A stretch of 44,310 nucleotides of DNA from Saprolegnia diclina VS20 (taxonomy: Eukaryota > Oomycota > Saprolegniomycetes > Saprolegniales > Saprolegniaceae), in assembly GCF_000281045.1 (NCBI RefSeq), contig NW_008246110.1, positions 197,354 through 241,663 of the forward strand, given 5' to 3'. The notes under the pieces are model-generated. The model worked only from the letters and a program-made list of their open reading frames with translations, did not search any database and was not told the origin of the DNA. Made by a program: the position numbers and the translations under genes. Of this stretch, positions 43,502 through 44,310 are shown in pieces (the stretch's first letter is position 1; every line of letters starts with the position of its first letter).

Positions 43502-43687
43502 TTAATAGCAGCGCCAGTGGCAGACACGTCCGTGGACCCCCGTCGTGCACACGTTGCGGCACAGCTCAAACTCGCCGTTCGGGTCCGGAAGGCCACCGGG
43601 TGCGGCTTCGTTCTTGGTCGTATCAACGTCCGGGGCAGCGGCCGCAAAGACACTGAGCAGCGTCATCAGGATCATCGTCTTGAGCAT
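43502..43687 (-). CDS. Small secreted four-cysteine peptide
   Basis: A 61-residue intronless frame. It opens with a signal peptide (MLKTMILMTLLSVFAAAA), then a short Asp/Pro-rich spacer and a mature end with four Cys in the pattern C-x3-C-x9-C-x3-C (CRNVCTTGVHGRVCHWRC), followed by a terminal Tyr. Paired CxxxC motifs are the signature of alpha-hairpinin folds, in which two helices are stapled by two disulfides; members include plant antimicrobial peptides. The fold assignment is inference from Cys spacing alone. Candidate roles are a secreted effector, antimicrobial or signalling peptide. Its ATG lies 112 bp from the ATG of the divergent gene on the right. Confidence 0.65.
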   Translation of the reverse strand: MLKTMILMTLLSVFAAAAPDVDTTKNEAAPGGLPDPNGEFELCRNVCTTGVHGRVCHWRCY

Positions 43688-43799
43688 TGTAGCAGAGGTG
43701 GGCAATTGCAAAGTGAGCTCCAAACGCTCCATGGGGAGAGCGGTGAGTGCAGGTAGCGAGCGAGTGCTTTGACTGTTGCCGAGAAATGCGCGCACTTTG

Positions 43800-44310
43800 A
43801 TGTCGACAGACGCGAAGCCATCGCCGCCTGGAATCGCATGCCTCCTTGCCGAGCTGAACGATGCCAAGATGCGAGGCGTCCGTGTAGCGTGTACTTGCCG
43901 ATGTCGACTCGCTAGTATTGGCGTACAGGACGTCGCCAGCGCCTCTCGAAGTGCAGGACGTCGCCAGCGCCTCTCGAAGTGCAGGACGTCGCCAGCGCCT
44001 ATCGAAGTGACGGCCAAGTGGCGCGGCGACGTCCTTGAGCTCGTCGACCCCGATCTGCCGACGCTGATGCTATGGGATAAAACCTCCAACACTATGACTC
44101 TTGAGAGCTACGTCAACAATATTTGTTTCTACAACGAAGCCGGGTACGCTGCGCTCACCGACTCGCTTCGGGTGGCGCGCCCCCTCTTGGATGTGGTGCA
44201 GGACCTTGACGGCGACGATGCCTCGCCGCACCGACTCCCGCCGGATAGCACCTCGATCAAGGCACTGCGCAACGCGCGCAACCTCCCACTGGGCGCAAAA
44301 GTCTCGGCCG
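43800..44310 (+). CDS. Unknown protein, 5' part only (runs off window)
   Basis: An ATG at 43800 opens a frame (MSTDAKPSPPGIACLLAELN, then DAKMRGV) that stays open to the right edge. The right-hand part reads as convincing protein (WRGDVLELVDPDLPTLMLWD, then NNICFYNEAGYAALTDSLRV and ending LPLGAKVSA). The middle holds three 28-bp tandem repeats whose length is not a multiple of three, so it is more likely intronic. A 114-nt GT-AG intron 43882-43995 joins both sides in frame. I recognise no family from the visible ~130 residues. Confidence 0.55.
   Translation, partial: MSTDAKPSPPGIACLLAELNDAKMRGVRVACTCRCRLASIGVQDVASASRSAGRRQRLSKCRTSPAPIEVTAKWRGDVLELVDPDLPTLMLWDKTSNTMTLESYVNNICFYNEAGYAALTDSLRVARPLLDVVQDLDGDDASPHRLPPDSTSIKALRNARNLPLGAKVSA
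43926..44009 (+). repeat. 28-bp tandem repeat, three copies
   Basis: Three adjacent 28-bp units (43926-43953, 43954-43981, 43982-44009). The first two are identical and the third differs by one base (c to a at 44001). Each unit contains GCCAG, a possible 3' splice site. Confidence 0.95.

Noticed and set aside
1-44310. Virus-like or LTR elements, DNA transposons, CRISPR arrays, rRNA or tRNA genes
   Set aside because: I looked for reverse transcriptase, integrase, transposase, capsid motifs, long terminal repeats, regularly spaced repeats and RNA gene signatures, and saw none I could support.

Overview
The window looks like nuclear DNA of an oomycete, most likely a member of the Saprolegniales (Saprolegnia/Aphanomyces/Achlya group). 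The reasons are GC-rich, tightly packed eukaryotic genes, about 70 short spliceosomal introns (mostly 40-54 nt, many starting GTACG and ending TAG), and gene architectures typical of stramenopiles (myosin with a FYVE-like finger, CK1-type and CAMK-type kinases, multi-C2 membrane proteins). I see no rRNA, tRNA, CRISPR, virus-like element or transposon that I can support. Exons were joined by hand from reading-frame continuity, GT-AG ends and family alignments from memory; for most genes the joined length is an exact number of codons.

Layout. 1-5189: two tandem plasma-membrane-type Ca2+ ATPases on the minus strand, the first running off the left edge. 5986-7987: a HAD phosphatase-like protein with a long unrecognised C-terminal part, and a small unrecognised gene. 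8446-10049: a low-complexity, Q/N-rich protein. 10109-14002: a CAMK-like kinase and a membrane-anchored protein disulfide isomerase. 14427-16978: a CENP-S histone-fold protein and a TBC Rab-GAP with EF-hands. 17999-19677: a TOG/CLASP-like protein with a C-terminal membrane helix. 19866-23982: chorismate synthase, NECAP (endocytic adaptor) and 3-hydroxyacyl-CoA dehydrogenase. 25069-28411: a QxW-repeat protein with a SAM domain, and an ankyrin/coiled-coil protein. 28517-37392: a multi-C2/transmembrane/PH protein, an orphan single-pass membrane protein and a class-I-like myosin. 37901-42932: a CK1-type kinase, a cullin-4-like ubiquitin ligase scaffold and peroxisomal membrane protein PXMP4. 43502-44310: a tiny secreted four-cysteine peptide and the start of an unknown gene, divergently arranged.

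There is no operon logic, but several genes share a membrane-traffic theme: TBC Rab-GAP, NECAP, a myosin with a lipid-binding finger, an MCTP-like tether and Ca2+ pumps. Genes sit in convergent pairs with 40-110 bp between stop codons, or in divergent pairs sharing short upstream regions.

Most worth a second look: a 12-nt word shared by introns of three unrelated genes; an intron present in one Ca2+-ATPase paralogue and absent from the other; a TOG-domain protein carrying a membrane anchor; a C2/TM/C2/TM/PH tether; a TH1 tail split by a FYVE-like finger that lacks metal ligands; and the secreted C-x3-C...C-x3-C peptide.
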